A DNA stretch of 64,000 nucleotides from Corallococcus carmarthensis. Lineage in GTDB: Bacteria; Myxococcota; Myxococcia; Myxococcales; Myxococcaceae. Position numbers and translations under genes: made by a program. Within the stretch, counting starts at the first letter, position 1. Each line of letters opens with the position of its first letter. Below are positions 11,801-21,230 of the stretch, in pieces. The stretch is taken from the NCBI RefSeq assembly GCF_003611695.1, contig NZ_RAWE01000014.1, positions 1 to 64,000 on the forward strand, read 5' to 3'. The notes under the pieces are model-generated. The model ran no database searches, was not told where the DNA came from, and was given only the letters and a program-made list of their open reading frames with translations.

Positions 11801-12528
11801 TCGGATCCGAACCCTGGGAAGCCCCCGCGCGGTCCGCGCCCCTCTTCGTCGAGCCCGAGGGCTGGCTGCCCGTGGAGCGTCCGGACCAGCTCGTCACGCG
11901 GCTGTTGCGAGAGGTGGACCTGTCGCTCGCGGGCTCGGACGCGGAAGCCTCCGAGCGGCGCGCGCACCTGGAGAACCTGCTGCGGAGCGCGGGCCGGGAT
12001 CCGGCCGAGGACGAACTGGGCGACGTGATGACCACCGTCGAACGTTTCCTGGAGACCTCCTTCGCCCGCCAGCTGTCGGCGGTGCCCGCGTCCTCCATCC
12101 ACCGGGGGCTGGACTTCGTGCTGGACCTGGACGACGGCGCCAGCGTGGAAGGGGCCGTGGACCTGCTCTGGGAGTCGCCAGACGGTGAGGCCGTGGCGGT
12201 GCTCCTGCGCCCGGGCGCCCGCCACCCCCTGGGGCCGGCCGCGTGCGCTCATGAGCTGACGGCCCTGTCCCTGGCGTCCGCGCGGATGGTGCGCGACGGG
12301 GTGCCGGTGCGGGTGGGCGTGGCCTTCCTGGGGGATGCGTCCCCGGAGCCGGAATTCCTCCCGGCCGGATCCGCTGACGCCGGGGCGGTGCGACGGCTGG
12401 CCGAGGGCGTCCGGGCCCTGGTCCAGGCCGAATCCACGCGGGGATGGCAGGGGTGGGACAAGGCAGCCTGCCAGGCCCTTCACTGCGGCTTCGCGGAACA
12501 CTGTCACCCGGCCCCTCCCGCGTGCTAA
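8869..12528 (+). CDS. addA: AddA-like UvrD/Rep helicase with degenerate nuclease domain
   Basis: Superfamily 1A helicase of 1219 residues, the motor partner of the preceding nuclease. Visible motifs: Walker A AGAGAGKT (residues 19-26), DEFQDTNR, GDRKQSIYEFRGAD, NNYRS, LLTIHRAKGLEWP and LYVALTRAKD. A nuclease-like domain follows (from about 960, starting FLTCPRRYHQLH with C964). The His expected in the GxxxH motif is Thr1010, and the DYK triad is replaced by LLR near residue 1112. Only the GxxD Asp1098 remains. Oddly, Cys residues resembling an Fe-S set persist at the end (CQALHCGFAEHC). ATG 8869 overlaps the addB stop, with GGGGAG upstream. Inference: AddA drives translocation and AddB supplies the only nuclease. 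Confidence 0.87.
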   Translation: MSDTAPHMLALEKNLALMAGAGAGKTYSLVTMTLHLFAGARQAEPLRPSRLCMLTFTDKAAAEMRKRVRERLDALAQGDVPLDAEKDLRASLARLERPFPTQDAWRKVREELGAATVGTFHSLCGQLLRRAPPAVGIDPAFEVLDELEAAGLLEDVTERVVLDALEGGDARVRELCAELGFSGSGFSDGLVAALMDVYGTLREEGLKAATARVGDGVADKAQLEALIEDCRRLCLDARAQDTKGEWSGLLNACEPALKGMTPDTFMQPAHFPALRTALLSEPKNLVNLRKGAGACLKELLWRVKGKSDGSVRRLEDAYAAWRTAPFEATFRDLLGQVEERHDAELTRRNVFDFTSLLVKARDLLRDHPEFRQQVQERLGALLVDEFQDTNRLQLELVLLLSEQREGGPRELAAGADLVASLPLEPAFLCAVGDRKQSIYEFRGADVSVFKVLADKIEAEGGMRGFLQNNYRSLPGVLSFFNRTFAGLLVAKEATPRPFEVVYDAATDDLSPTRPELAEGPVVERITLPEADTAPELREYEADAVARRLRVMLAPGAPATVMAEDRKGLRPARGGDVAILFRTFTHLEEYRQALIHHGVPHRVLRGRGFYGAQEVRDLASLLALLADADDALAFAAVLRSPLVGLSDASLFRLAGDLPLSLGSSRLVDPDVRAAMSAREQSRLARFLELIPVLRKERDRLGVHALLHAALEATGYREALAGSPYAEQASANVEKLLSLAARRDERGTGGCVAFARELRQLADSDPNEAQADLLDEGDPRAVQLLTIHRAKGLEWPVVVVPGMGGRRRTTSARAYFERSFGLALRPWMPDSLDTFTSERFEAVRAELKAREDAEYLRLLYVALTRAKDLLVLSGGEEKRAGTDTWWHRVDRRLDADPDLRSLASDVDVEQLPPPADPEPPTEEQREQARIRLESALERMSDAASGALFTDAPAIASVRAVQDFLTCPRRYHQLHRLGLAVGSEPWEAPARSAPLFVEPEGWLPVERPDQLVTRLLREVDLSLAGSDAEASERRAHLENLLRSAGRDPAEDELGDVMTTVERFLETSFARQLSAVPASSIHRGLDFVLDLDDGASVEGAVDLLWESPDGEAVAVLLRPGARHPLGPAACAHELTALSLASARMVRDGVPVRVGVAFLGDASPEPEFLPAGSADAGAVRRLAEGVRALVQAESTRGWQGWDKAACQALHCGFAEHCHPAPPAC

Positions 12529-13851
<1,323 letters not shown>

Positions 13852-13871
13852 GAAGGACGCAGGCCGAAGTG

Positions 13872-13896
13872 GTCCTGGCCCGCCGGGGGCCAGGAC
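13872..13896 (+). terminator. GC hairpin after purA
   Basis: GTCCTGGCCC and its exact inverse GGGCCAGGAC enclose a five-base loop, 20 bases after the purA stop. No T-run follows, so it may act as an attenuating or mRNA-stabilising hairpin rather than a full terminator. It lies just before the ribosome site of the TPR gene. Confidence 0.5.
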
Positions 13897-13907
13897 GGGA
13901 GAGGGAC

Positions 13908-14804
13908 ATGGTTCGCACGCGCAGGTTCCAGCTCGGGGTCTCGGCGGTGGTGTGGCTTGGCACGATGGCGGTGCCGGCCCAGGCGCAGGTACAGCCCCCG
14001 GCCTCCGAGGCGAAGTCCGCCGCCCAGCCCGCGCGCGCGCCAGGTCCTGCCACCGACACGAAACCCGGCCCCGCGGAGGCCCAGCCCCAGCGCACGTCGC
14101 AGGCGGTGCTGGCGGCCACGCGGATCCGTGACGGGGACGCGCTGATGCGCGAGCGCCGCTACCGCGAGGCGGCCTTCGCCTTCCTCGACGCGAAGCACGC
14201 GGCCCCGGAGCATGTGGAGGCCCGCTTCAAGCTGGGCAACGCGCTGGCGGTGCTCGGCTACTACGCGCGCGCCATCGACGAGTGGGAGACCGCGTCGCGC
14301 CTCACCCAGGACGCCGCCATCCGCCAGAGCGCGCAGGACAACATCACCCGGGCGCGCGTGAAGCAGGCGGAGGCCGGCGCGTCCCCTCAGGCCATGGGGC
14401 AGCCGCCCGGTTCGGGTCCGGTGGCGGACACGACGCGGGCCCAGGCGCGCCGCGCCTACGAGCAGGGCGTCCAGCACATCAGCCAGCGCGCCTACGCGCC
14501 CGCGCTCCAGACGTTGACGCAGGCCCTGCAGCAGGAGCCGCTCCTGACCGTGGCGTACATCGCGCGAGGCAGCGCCAACATCGGGCTGCGGCGCTACGCG
14601 GAGGCCGCGGCGGACTACCAGTTCGCGCTGAAGCTGGAGCCGGAGTCGGCCTCGCCGCTGTACGGCCTCGCGGAGGCGTACCGCGCGCTGGGCCGCAACC
14701 TGGAGGCCCGCGACCTCTACGAGCGCTATGCCCGCTCCACCGCCGCGGACGCCCGCCCCGAGCTGAAAGAGGAGTCCCGCCAGAAGGCCGAGCGCCTGCG
14801 CTGA
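13908..14804 (+). CDS. Exported TPR-repeat protein
   Basis: 298-residue protein with a cleavable signal peptide (residues 1-25, ending AQAQ) and a Pro/Ala-rich linker to about 60. At least four tetratricopeptide-like repeats follow: one pair near 70-135 (ERRYREAAFAFLDAKH, FKLGNALAVLGYYARAIDEW) and another near 185-270 (ALQTLTQALQQEP, ANIGLRRYAEAAADYQ, GLAEAYRALGRNLEARDLY). TPRs usually serve protein-protein contacts, here in the periplasm. ATG 13908 has GGGAGAGGG upstream and begins the signal peptide; the longer open frame overlaps purA and is not used. Function is unknown; it may be co-expressed with purA. Confidence 0.8.
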   Translation: MVRTRRFQLGVSAVVWLGTMAVPAQAQVQPPASEAKSAAQPARAPGPATDTKPGPAEAQPQRTSQAVLAATRIRDGDALMRERRYREAAFAFLDAKHAAPEHVEARFKLGNALAVLGYYARAIDEWETASRLTQDAAIRQSAQDNITRARVKQAEAGASPQAMGQPPGSGPVADTTRAQARRAYEQGVQHISQRAYAPALQTLTQALQQEPLLTVAYIARGSANIGLRRYAEAAADYQFALKLEPESASPLYGLAEAYRALGRNLEARDLYERYARSTAADARPELKEESRQKAERLR

Positions 14805-14867
14805 CCGCCTGCCTGGTAGGCGAACGGGCATTGCCGGAGGGGCTGTCCAGGCCACTATTTTGAAGGC

Positions 14868-15308
14868 ATGGACGGACGCGATCGGACGGTGGAGGGGAAG
14901 CAGCCGCACCAAATCTTTCGCCCCCGCAGGGTGCTCGCCGCGCTGATGGCGGCGGCAGGCCTGTTATGGCTGGGCGTCTTCGCCTGGCTGTTCCATTTCG
15001 ACGGGGTGCCGCTGCAGACGTTCCTGTCCGCGGCCTTCTTCGTCGTCTTCTTCGCGGTGGCCGTCGCCTACTACGGCCGCACCCGCATCGAGGTGGACTC
15101 CCATGGCGTCACCTGCCGGGGCATGGTGCGCACCCGGCGCTTCTCCTTCGCGGACATCCGCAAGCTGGACGTCATCTCGGGGCCCGTGACGGTCTACGCC
15201 ATCCGGGGCAGCAAGGGCTTCGTGCACTTCACCAGCTTCTTCCGGCACCACCGCTACCTGGCCCGGCTCCTGGTGGAACGCGCGGGCCTCTCGCCCCTGC
15301 CGGCGTAA
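14868..15308 (+). CDS. Small inner-membrane protein with PH-like domain
   Basis: 146 residues. Two hydrophobic spans (about 22-42 and 47-69) form a hairpin with a very short outside loop. A cytoplasmic beta-rich tail follows (TRIEVDSHGVTCRGMVRTRRFSFADIRKL), resembling the bacterial PH domain of YdbT/DUF304-like proteins. No catalytic motif is visible. TATTTT at 14856 lies six bases before the ATG and no clear ribosome site exists. It is convergent with the FHA gene, 11 bases away. I do not recognise a named family with certainty. Confidence 0.65.
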   Translation: MDGRDRTVEGKQPHQIFRPRRVLAALMAAAGLLWLGVFAWLFHFDGVPLQTFLSAAFFVVFFAVAVAYYGRTRIEVDSHGVTCRGMVRTRRFSFADIRKLDVISGPVTVYAIRGSKGFVHFTSFFRHHRYLARLLVERAGLSPLPA

Positions 15309-15319
15309 GGACGCCCGCT

Positions 15320-16153
15320 TCAGCCCGCCGCCACCAAGGAAGCGGCGAGCAGGGCCCCCAGGGCCAGCGCGATGGCCCCGGCGATGATCCACGCCTCCAT
15401 CCGCCGTGGCTTCCCTTCCGGAGGCCACGGCGTTTCCGTTTCCGCCAGCGCCTCCAGGGCGGCCACCGGCGGAGGCACGGGCAGGGCCTCCCCCGAAGCC
15501 TCATCGAACGCGGCCTGGAAGCGGAGCAGCGAGCGCCCCAGCTCCACGACGTCTCCGTCCGCCAGCGGTCCGGGGGCCTCCAGCCGCACGCCATTGAGGA
15601 ACACGCCGTTGGGCGTCCCCAGGTCCTCCAGCACGAAGCCCGCGTCCTCGCGGCGGATCCGCGCGTGCATCCGGGACACGGCCCGGTCGCGCAGCCGCAG
15701 GGCCACGCCATCGCCCCGGCCGATGTCGGTGCATGCCTCCGCGAGCGCGTGACAGCGGCCCACGTCCAGTCCGGTGAGGCAGGTGAGGGTGGCGGCGCGG
15801 GACGGAAGCGCTTCCGCATCCGTCAGCAGTCCCTTGAGCACCGCGACAGTGCCCACGCCGCGCTGGGGGGCACCCGGTTCGGCGAGCACGCGCAGGCACA
15901 TCCCGTCTGGCAGGCCCAGCACCTCGCCGGGCACCACCAGACGCGACACGCCGGGCAGCACGCGCACCGCGTTCACGGTGAAGCTGCGCACCGCCTCCAC
16001 CATGAGCCGCCCGGAGCCGATGCGCAGGGTCAACAGCCCCGGAGGCAGGCCCGCCAGGTGGATGTGATCCTCCGGGCCGCCGCCCAGCAGGTGGTGGCCC
16101 TCGGTCAGCTCGAACGGGGTGGGGGTGCCCAGGTGCTCGAATTCGAAACGCAT
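15320..16153 (-). CDS. FHA-domain protein with C-terminal membrane span
   Basis: 277 residues. An FHA phosphothreonine-binding domain lies around residues 120-215, with recognisable LRLRDRAVSRMHARI and LEDLGTPNGVFLNGVRL. The N-terminal half looks like a second, degenerate FHA-like sandwich (FELTEGHHLLGGGPEDHIHL). One hydrophobic segment near 250-275 should anchor the C-terminus, leaving the FHA domain in the cytoplasm. FHA proteins read Ser/Thr kinase signals, which myxobacteria have in large numbers; no kinase adjoins. ATG 16153 is chosen over an upstream in-frame TTG at 16171. Interaction partner unknown. Confidence 0.82.
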   Translation of the reverse strand: MRFEFEHLGTPTPFELTEGHHLLGGGPEDHIHLAGLPPGLLTLRIGSGRLMVEAVRSFTVNAVRVLPGVSRLVVPGEVLGLPDGMCLRVLAEPGAPQRGVGTVAVLKGLLTDAEALPSRAATLTCLTGLDVGRCHALAEACTDIGRGDGVALRLRDRAVSRMHARIRREDAGFVLEDLGTPNGVFLNGVRLEAPGPLADGDVVELGRSLLRFQAAFDEASGEALPVPPPVAALEALAETETPWPPEGKPRRMEAWIIAGAIALALGALLAASLVAAG

Positions 16154-16282
16154 GCGAACGCCCGGCAGCAAGGCTCACGCCTGCCACCGGACGCCGCGTT
16201 TTCGCGAGGTTGCCCCAAGCGCCCCATCCATCCCCGGCCTCCCATGTCCGGAGGCCGGGACGGCGGTGGCCGTGGCTTCGGG

Positions 16283-16918
16283 TTAGAAGGTGGCACCCAC
16301 GTTGATGGTGCCCACGTAGCGGCCGCCCTTGCTGAACGTCTCGTCGCCGCCCAGGTCCACGTCGGACGGCGGCACGGTGAGGGCGAACTCCTGGTCGAAC
16401 AGGAAGTTGTAGTTCACGCGCGCGTCCGCGGTGAAGCTGCCCACGTGCAGGCGCAGGCCCGCGCCCACTGGCACGTTGCCCACCGTGTCGTCCTGGAAGC
16501 CCGGGGCGAAGGCGCGCACGTTGTAGCGGCTCAGGCCCAGGCCGCCCATGATGTACGGCTGGAGCGGCGTGGCCGTCAGGCCCAGCGTCACCGCGGCCTG
16601 CGCGCCGTTGCGCACGATGTCCGGCCCGTTGGCGTTCGTCGCCAGCACGCTGCCGGTGTTGAACTCGCTGATGGCGCCCGTGTAGCCCAGCTCGACGCCC
16701 AGCACGTTCGTCGGCTTGATGGCCACCGTCACGCCGTAGGCCAGGCCTGGATCAATCTGGTCGCGCAGCGCGCTGGTGTAGCCCTCCACACCGCCGCCCA
16801 CGAGGAATGTCAGGCCGCGCATGTCCGCCGACCTGCGCAGCTCCGTCGAAGCCGCCTGCACGGAACCCGCCGCCAACACCGCCATCGCCGCCGCACCAGC
16901 CAACAATCCCTTGCTCAT
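16283..16918 (-). CDS. Outer-membrane beta-barrel protein
   Basis: 211 residues with a clear signal peptide (MSKGLLAGAAAMAVLAAGSVQAAS). The mature part alternates polar and hydrophobic residues, with repeated glycine/aromatic strands (FLVGGGVEGYTSALRD, YTGAISEFNTG, PYIMGGLGLSRYNV, GAGLRLHVGSFTADARVNYNF), and ends in Phe, the usual outer-membrane barrel signal. The pattern fits an eight-strand OmpA/OmpW-like barrel. GGAGGGG nine bases upstream of ATG 16918 decides this start over an upstream in-frame codon. It is divergent from the lipoprotein at 17105. Function unknown. Confidence 0.8.
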   Translation of the reverse strand: MSKGLLAGAAAMAVLAAGSVQAASTELRRSADMRGLTFLVGGGVEGYTSALRDQIDPGLAYGVTVAIKPTNVLGVELGYTGAISEFNTGSVLATNANGPDIVRNGAQAAVTLGLTATPLQPYIMGGLGLSRYNVRAFAPGFQDDTVGNVPVGAGLRLHVGSFTADARVNYNFLFDQEFALTVPPSDVDLGGDETFSKGGRYVGTINVGATF

Positions 16919-17104
16919 GTGGTCCCCTCCCTGTGTTGGACCGAAAAGTGGGGTGCACTTCGGTCCATGCCAACCGGGCTCCGGGGGCCCGCAGGCTCGG
17001 TCGCCCTCCCTTGCGGACGGGTTGCCCATGCATGGGAAGCGCGGTGCCCCAACCTAGGAAGAACGCTTCCCGGAAGACGGGGAAGGGTAGACTCCCCACC
17101 TTCG

Positions 17105-18310
17105 ATGCGCCTCCGCTCCCTTGTCCTCGTTCCGCTTCTGTCCTCCTTCCTGTTCGTCGCTGGCGCATGCCGGGATGAGCAGGCGGGCCCCGCCCACCGC
17201 ACGCCCAAGCTGCCCGCGCCCACGACGCTGCGGACGCTCGACGCGGCTCCGGAGGGGCTCACCTTCCGCAGCGGCGCCACCTTCGCGGGCGGCGCCATCG
17301 TGTACCTGGGCTCGCGCGTGACGCCGGAGCGGCCCACGCCGGGGCAGCCGGTGCGGATCGCGCACTACTTCCAGGCCGTGCGTCCGCCGCCGCAGGGCTT
17401 CCACTTCTTCGTGCACGTGGTGGATACGGAGAACGGCCAGATGCTGGCCAACGCGGATCACGAGTTCCAGGACGGGGCCGCGCCGCTGGAGACCTGGCCC
17501 GTGGGCAAGGTGGTGGAGGACGTGCACACCGTCGCCATGCCGTCCGTGCCCGCGCGTCTGGCGATGGGGTTCTGGCGCGGCGACGAGCGGCTCCCGGTGG
17601 ATGATCCGCGTCAGCACCAGGGCGACAACCGCGTGCGCGGCCCGCTCCTGGGCGGCGAGGCCCCCTCGCTGCCGGAGTACACCGTCACGCGCGTGAAGAA
17701 GGCGCCGGTCATCGACGGCGCGCTGGACGACGAAGCCTGGAAGGGCGCGAAGCCGGTGACGCTCGTGGGCAGCTTCGACGGAAGGCCCGGACGGCTGCGC
17801 ACCCAGGCGCGCCTCGTGTACGACGACGCGAACCTGTACGTGGCCTTCGACGTGGAGGACCCGGACATCTGGGGCTCGCTGCGCAACCGCGACGACTCCA
17901 TCTACGAGCAGGAGGTCGTGGAGGTGTTCCTCGACGCCAACGCGGACGGGCGCACGTACAACGAACTGGAGGTGTCCCCGCACAACGTCATCTTCGACGC
18001 GTACTTCCCGGCGCGGCGCCAGGGCATGGACCTGTCGTGGGACTCAGGGATGAAGACGGCGGTGAAGGTGCGCGGCACGCTGGGCGACGCGTCCGACCGC
18101 GACGAGGGCTGGACGGTGGAGCTGGCCATCCCGTTCAACCGGCTCGCGGAGGTGCCCCACATTCCGCCCCAGCCGGGCGAGCGCTGGCGCTTCAACCTGT
18201 ACCGGTTGGAGCACCACGACCGCAGGCAGGTGGAAGGCCAGGCCTTCTCGCCCCTCTTCATTGGAGACTTCCACGCACTGCCGCGCTTCGCGTGGCTCGT
18301 CTTCCAGTAG
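17105..18310 (+). CDS. Lipoprotein with CBM9-type carbohydrate-binding domain
   Basis: 401 residues. Signal peptide with lipobox VAGAC marks a lipoprotein. The middle region (about 50-190) is an uncharacterised beta domain. The C-terminal part (about 195-400) has the family 9 carbohydrate-binding hallmark VIDGALDDEAWKGA, then LYVAFDVEDPDI, VVEVFLDANADG, YNELEVSPHNVIFDAY and WTVELAIPFNRL. Such domains bind sugar ends in xylanases but also occur alone in surface proteins. TAGACT lies 11 bases before ATG 17105 and no ribosome site is visible. The open frame runs far upstream over other genes, but only this start gives the signal peptide. Confidence 0.85.
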   Translation: MRLRSLVLVPLLSSFLFVAGACRDEQAGPAHRTPKLPAPTTLRTLDAAPEGLTFRSGATFAGGAIVYLGSRVTPERPTPGQPVRIAHYFQAVRPPPQGFHFFVHVVDTENGQMLANADHEFQDGAAPLETWPVGKVVEDVHTVAMPSVPARLAMGFWRGDERLPVDDPRQHQGDNRVRGPLLGGEAPSLPEYTVTRVKKAPVIDGALDDEAWKGAKPVTLVGSFDGRPGRLRTQARLVYDDANLYVAFDVEDPDIWGSLRNRDDSIYEQEVVEVFLDANADGRTYNELEVSPHNVIFDAYFPARRQGMDLSWDSGMKTAVKVRGTLGDASDRDEGWTVELAIPFNRLAEVPHIPPQPGERWRFNLYRLEHHDRRQVEGQAFSPLFIGDFHALPRFAWLVFQ

Positions 18311-18319
18311 GCGGGCGCG

Positions 18320-18580
18320 TCAGGCGTGGGGCGAGATGTCCCACGGCGCGTCCGCGACGGAGCGCTCCGCCGGGTCACCCAGGAAGCGCACGAAGCCCCG
18401 GGACTCCAGCGTGTCGACGAGCTCCTCGGCTTCCAATTCGGAGAACCGGTTGTCTCTCATGTCGAGCAGCATGTCGCGCATGAGGGACTTGCCGCGCAGG
18501 TAGCCCACGGGCTCGCCCGGGCCCAGGCGGGCCTTCAGGTCGGCGGTGAGTTGCCGGAGATCGAGGTCGTCGTTGATCAT
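18320..18580 (-). CDS. Small hypothetical protein coupled to comEC
   Basis: 86 residues, acidic and predicted mostly helical, with a winged-helix feel in LEAEELVDTLESRGFVRFLGD. No signal peptide or membrane span. Its ATG shares the A of the comEC stop (TGATG), so translation is almost certainly coupled. GAGCGG lies upstream. A role linked to ComEC is only suggested by this coupling. No recognised family. Confidence 0.72.
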   Translation of the reverse strand: MINDDLDLRQLTADLKARLGPGEPVGYLRGKSLMRDMLLDMRDNRFSELEAEELVDTLESRGFVRFLGDPAERSVADAPWDISPHA

Positions 18581-21042
18581 CACCGCTCAAGCTGGGCCTG
18601 CTGCCCACTCCTGGCAACGGGGAGGGGGGCGGCATCCGCACGCGGCAGGAAGGACACCAGGCGGACGTCCTGACCGTCGCTCTCCAGGGTGATGGCGCCG
18701 TCCTGGTCGGTGCGCCAGCACTCGGTGCCCAGGGCGCGGTAGCGCGCTTCCACCTCCGGATGCGGAAAGCCAAAGCGGTTGCGCCGGCCCACGCAGAACA
18801 CCGCGTGACGGGGCCGCGTGCGCTCCAGGAGCGGTGCGGTGGAAGACGTGCGCGAGCCATGGTGTGGCACCTTCAACACCGTCACCGGGCCCAGTGACTC
18901 CTCGAGCGCGGCCTCGCCGTCCGCTTCCACGTCGCCCGCCAGCAGCACGGTGACGTCGCCATGGCGCACGCGCAGCACCACGCTCCGGTCGTTCGCGCCC
19001 TCCATCAACTCCCGGTCCACGGGAGGCCCCAGCACCTCCAGGGTCGCCTCGCCCAGGGTGAACGCGGGATGGCCCACCTGGACCTCTTCCACCCGGGCTC
19101 CCTTCGCCGCCGCCACGATGCGCCGGGACAGCGGCCCGTCGGCGCTTCCCGCGGACAGCCACAGGCGTTCGGTGGGCACCTGGGCCAGCGTCGACACGAG
19201 TCCGAGCGCATGGTCCGGATGCGGATGGGACAGCACCGCGAGGTCCAGCCGTGACACGCCCTCGGCCTTGAGGAAGGGCAGGACGAAGCGTTCCCCGGTG
19301 TCCGCGCCCTCTGGGACGCCGCCCGCATCCACCAGGGCATGGTGCCCCTGCGAGCGCAGCACCACCGCGTCTCCCTGGCCCACGGAGAGGAAGGTGATCC
19401 GGAGCGCGGGCTCCGGCGCGAGCACGGGCAGCAGCAAGGCGGCCAGCACCGCGCCCGGGACGAGCACCCCCAGCCATCGCCAGCGCCCCGAGCCCAGTGC
19501 CCATCCTCCCAGCCCCACCGCGTACGCCCCGCCAGTCCACGCTCCCAATCCAGGCACCTCCACCGCCGCGAAGGGCACGGCCGCGAAGCCCCGCGTCAGC
19601 ATGAGGAGGAGCTCCGACGCCCAGGCCCCCGCCCACAGCACCGGTGTCGCCACGACAGGAGCTACGACGAAGAGTGCCGCGCCACCCGCCGCGAGCCCGG
19701 TGAGCACGCCGCACAGGGGCAGGGCGATGATGTTGGACACGAGCCCCGCCAGGCTCACCCGGCCGAACGCCGCGGCCACCACGGGCAGCCCCACGAGCGT
19801 CGCCGCCGCGCTGGCGCACAAGGTCTGCGCCACCGTCTCGCGCGCCTGTCCAAGCCACCGCTTCAGCCGCCGGGGCTCGGATGGATCCGGCCGGTCCAGG
19901 GGCAGGGCCTCGCGCAGCGCGGGCGACAGCAGCACCAGTCCCAGCACGGCGAGGAACGACAGCCGGAGCGACAGGTCCACGACACTGGAAGGCGTCCAGG
20001 CCACCAGCACCAGCGCCGCGAGCGACAGGCCGTTGAGCCCATCCGCGCGCCGCCACAGCGCCAGGCCCAGCAACACCGCCGAGGCCATCACCGCCGAGCG
20101 CACCGCGGGCGCCTGGTTGCCCGTGAAGAGCACGTAGGCCCAGACGAAGGGAACCGCCGCCGGGGCCGCCCACCGCCGCGCCTCCAGCGTCCGCCATCGC
20201 CTGCCCAGCCGCACCAGCCCCCACCGCAGCAACGCGAGCGTCATCAGCGCGAGCGCCGCCACGTGCAGCCCGCTGACGCTCAGCACATGCGCGAGCCCCG
20301 CCCGCGAGAACGCGTCCTCCCAGGCCGCGTCCAGGTCCGCGCGCTGTCCGGCGGCCAGCGTGAGGAACAGCGCCGCCGCGTCCGCCGAAGGCGCCACCCC
20401 GTGCACCGCCGTCGTCAGCCGTCCCCGCACGTCCTCCAAGGCCAGCCGCCACGAAGGGGCAGGGGAGAGCGTCAGCACGCGCCCCGGAATGAACCCGCCC
20501 GTGAAGGCCACGCCCTGTCGCCGCCGCGCCGACGCGAAGTCCCGCTCGCCTGGATTCGAAGGAGGCGCATCGGGCACGAGCCGTGCCTCCACCCGCACGC
20601 GCTGCCCGGGTTGCAATTCCAGACGGTCACCCCGTCCGGAAAGGCTGACGCGAAAGCGAGCCTCGACAGGAGGCTCCGGGATCAGCCCTGCCCGGGCCAC
20701 CGCGAGCCGCAGACGGAGGGCACCCTCGAAGCGCTCCACGCGCTCCAACTCTCCTTCGAGGACCGCGCTACCGCCTTCCCTCAGCGAGGGCGGCACTTCG
20801 ACGCGCGCCTCAAGAGCGGAAAGCCCCGCACCCGTGAGGGCCAGCGCCCCGAGCACCGCCAGATGCGCGCCAGGCAGCGGACCGAGCGCCAGGCCCAGCC
20901 CTCCCAGACAAAGCGCGCAGAGGAGAAATACCCCGGCGAAGCTCTCTGTTCCGGTTGCCCAGAGGGCGCCGAGCAAGAGGCTCAGCGCTGGAAAGAACAA
21001 CGGACGCGCGCCCAGGTCGCGCCAGCCATAACGAACCAACAC
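18580..21042 (-). CDS. comEC: ComEC/Rec2 DNA-uptake channel protein
   Basis: Inner-membrane protein that forms the channel for single-stranded DNA entry in transformation. 820 residues. The N-terminal region has several membrane spans and an OB-like DUF4131 part. The Competence domain follows (LAHVLSVSGLHVAALAL, then many hydrophobic helices to about 540). The C-terminal metallo-beta-lactamase domain has SVGQGDAVVL, HPHPDH (near 605) and VPHHGSRTSS, the likely metal-nuclease site. The start is a GTG at 21042. Known in naturally competent bacteria; Myxococcus xanthus is competent. It is divergent from cdnL and coupled at its 3' end to a small gene. Confidence 0.93.
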   Translation of the reverse strand: MLVRYGWRDLGARPLFFPALSLLLGALWATGTESFAGVFLLCALCLGGLGLALGPLPGAHLAVLGALALTGAGLSALEARVEVPPSLREGGSAVLEGELERVERFEGALRLRLAVARAGLIPEPPVEARFRVSLSGRGDRLELQPGQRVRVEARLVPDAPPSNPGERDFASARRRQGVAFTGGFIPGRVLTLSPAPSWRLALEDVRGRLTTAVHGVAPSADAAALFLTLAAGQRADLDAAWEDAFSRAGLAHVLSVSGLHVAALALMTLALLRWGLVRLGRRWRTLEARRWAAPAAVPFVWAYVLFTGNQAPAVRSAVMASAVLLGLALWRRADGLNGLSLAALVLVAWTPSSVVDLSLRLSFLAVLGLVLLSPALREALPLDRPDPSEPRRLKRWLGQARETVAQTLCASAAATLVGLPVVAAAFGRVSLAGLVSNIIALPLCGVLTGLAAGGAALFVVAPVVATPVLWAGAWASELLLMLTRGFAAVPFAAVEVPGLGAWTGGAYAVGLGGWALGSGRWRWLGVLVPGAVLAALLLPVLAPEPALRITFLSVGQGDAVVLRSQGHHALVDAGGVPEGADTGERFVLPFLKAEGVSRLDLAVLSHPHPDHALGLVSTLAQVPTERLWLSAGSADGPLSRRIVAAAKGARVEEVQVGHPAFTLGEATLEVLGPPVDRELMEGANDRSVVLRVRHGDVTVLLAGDVEADGEAALEESLGPVTVLKVPHHGSRTSSTAPLLERTRPRHAVFCVGRRNRFGFPHPEVEARYRALGTECWRTDQDGAITLESDGQDVRLVSFLPRADAAPLPVARSGQQAQLER

Positions 21043-21153
21043 CCACCCCCACCCACCGCCCTGTCCGTCATGTGGCGCTCACACACCGAGCGACACCGCA
21101 CACAAAACCGGACACCGTAGTGCGGCTGTCATCGGGTGGTCAAGGCGATTTCG

Positions 21154-21182
21154 TTGCCCGTGGATGTGGTTTGTGGTAGTAG
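21154..21182 (+). promoter_or_regulatory. Candidate promoter of cdnL
   Basis: TTGCCC (21154-21159), 17 bases, TAGTAG (21177-21182). The -35 box keeps TTG; the -10 box is weak. The spacing is ideal and the site is 49 bases upstream of the GTG start in a non-coding gap. A weak -10 fits CarD-family genes, which stabilise open complexes, but that link is speculative. Confidence 0.35.
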
Positions 21183-21230
21183 TGGCGGGCGTGAAGGCCG
21201 GGGTCGAAGCTTTCTCCAAGGAGGCAGTTA

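Noticed and set aside
14966-17104. N-terminal extension of the CBM9 lipoprotein frame
   Set aside because: It runs over three other genes in low-quality sequence; the signal peptide begins at 17105.
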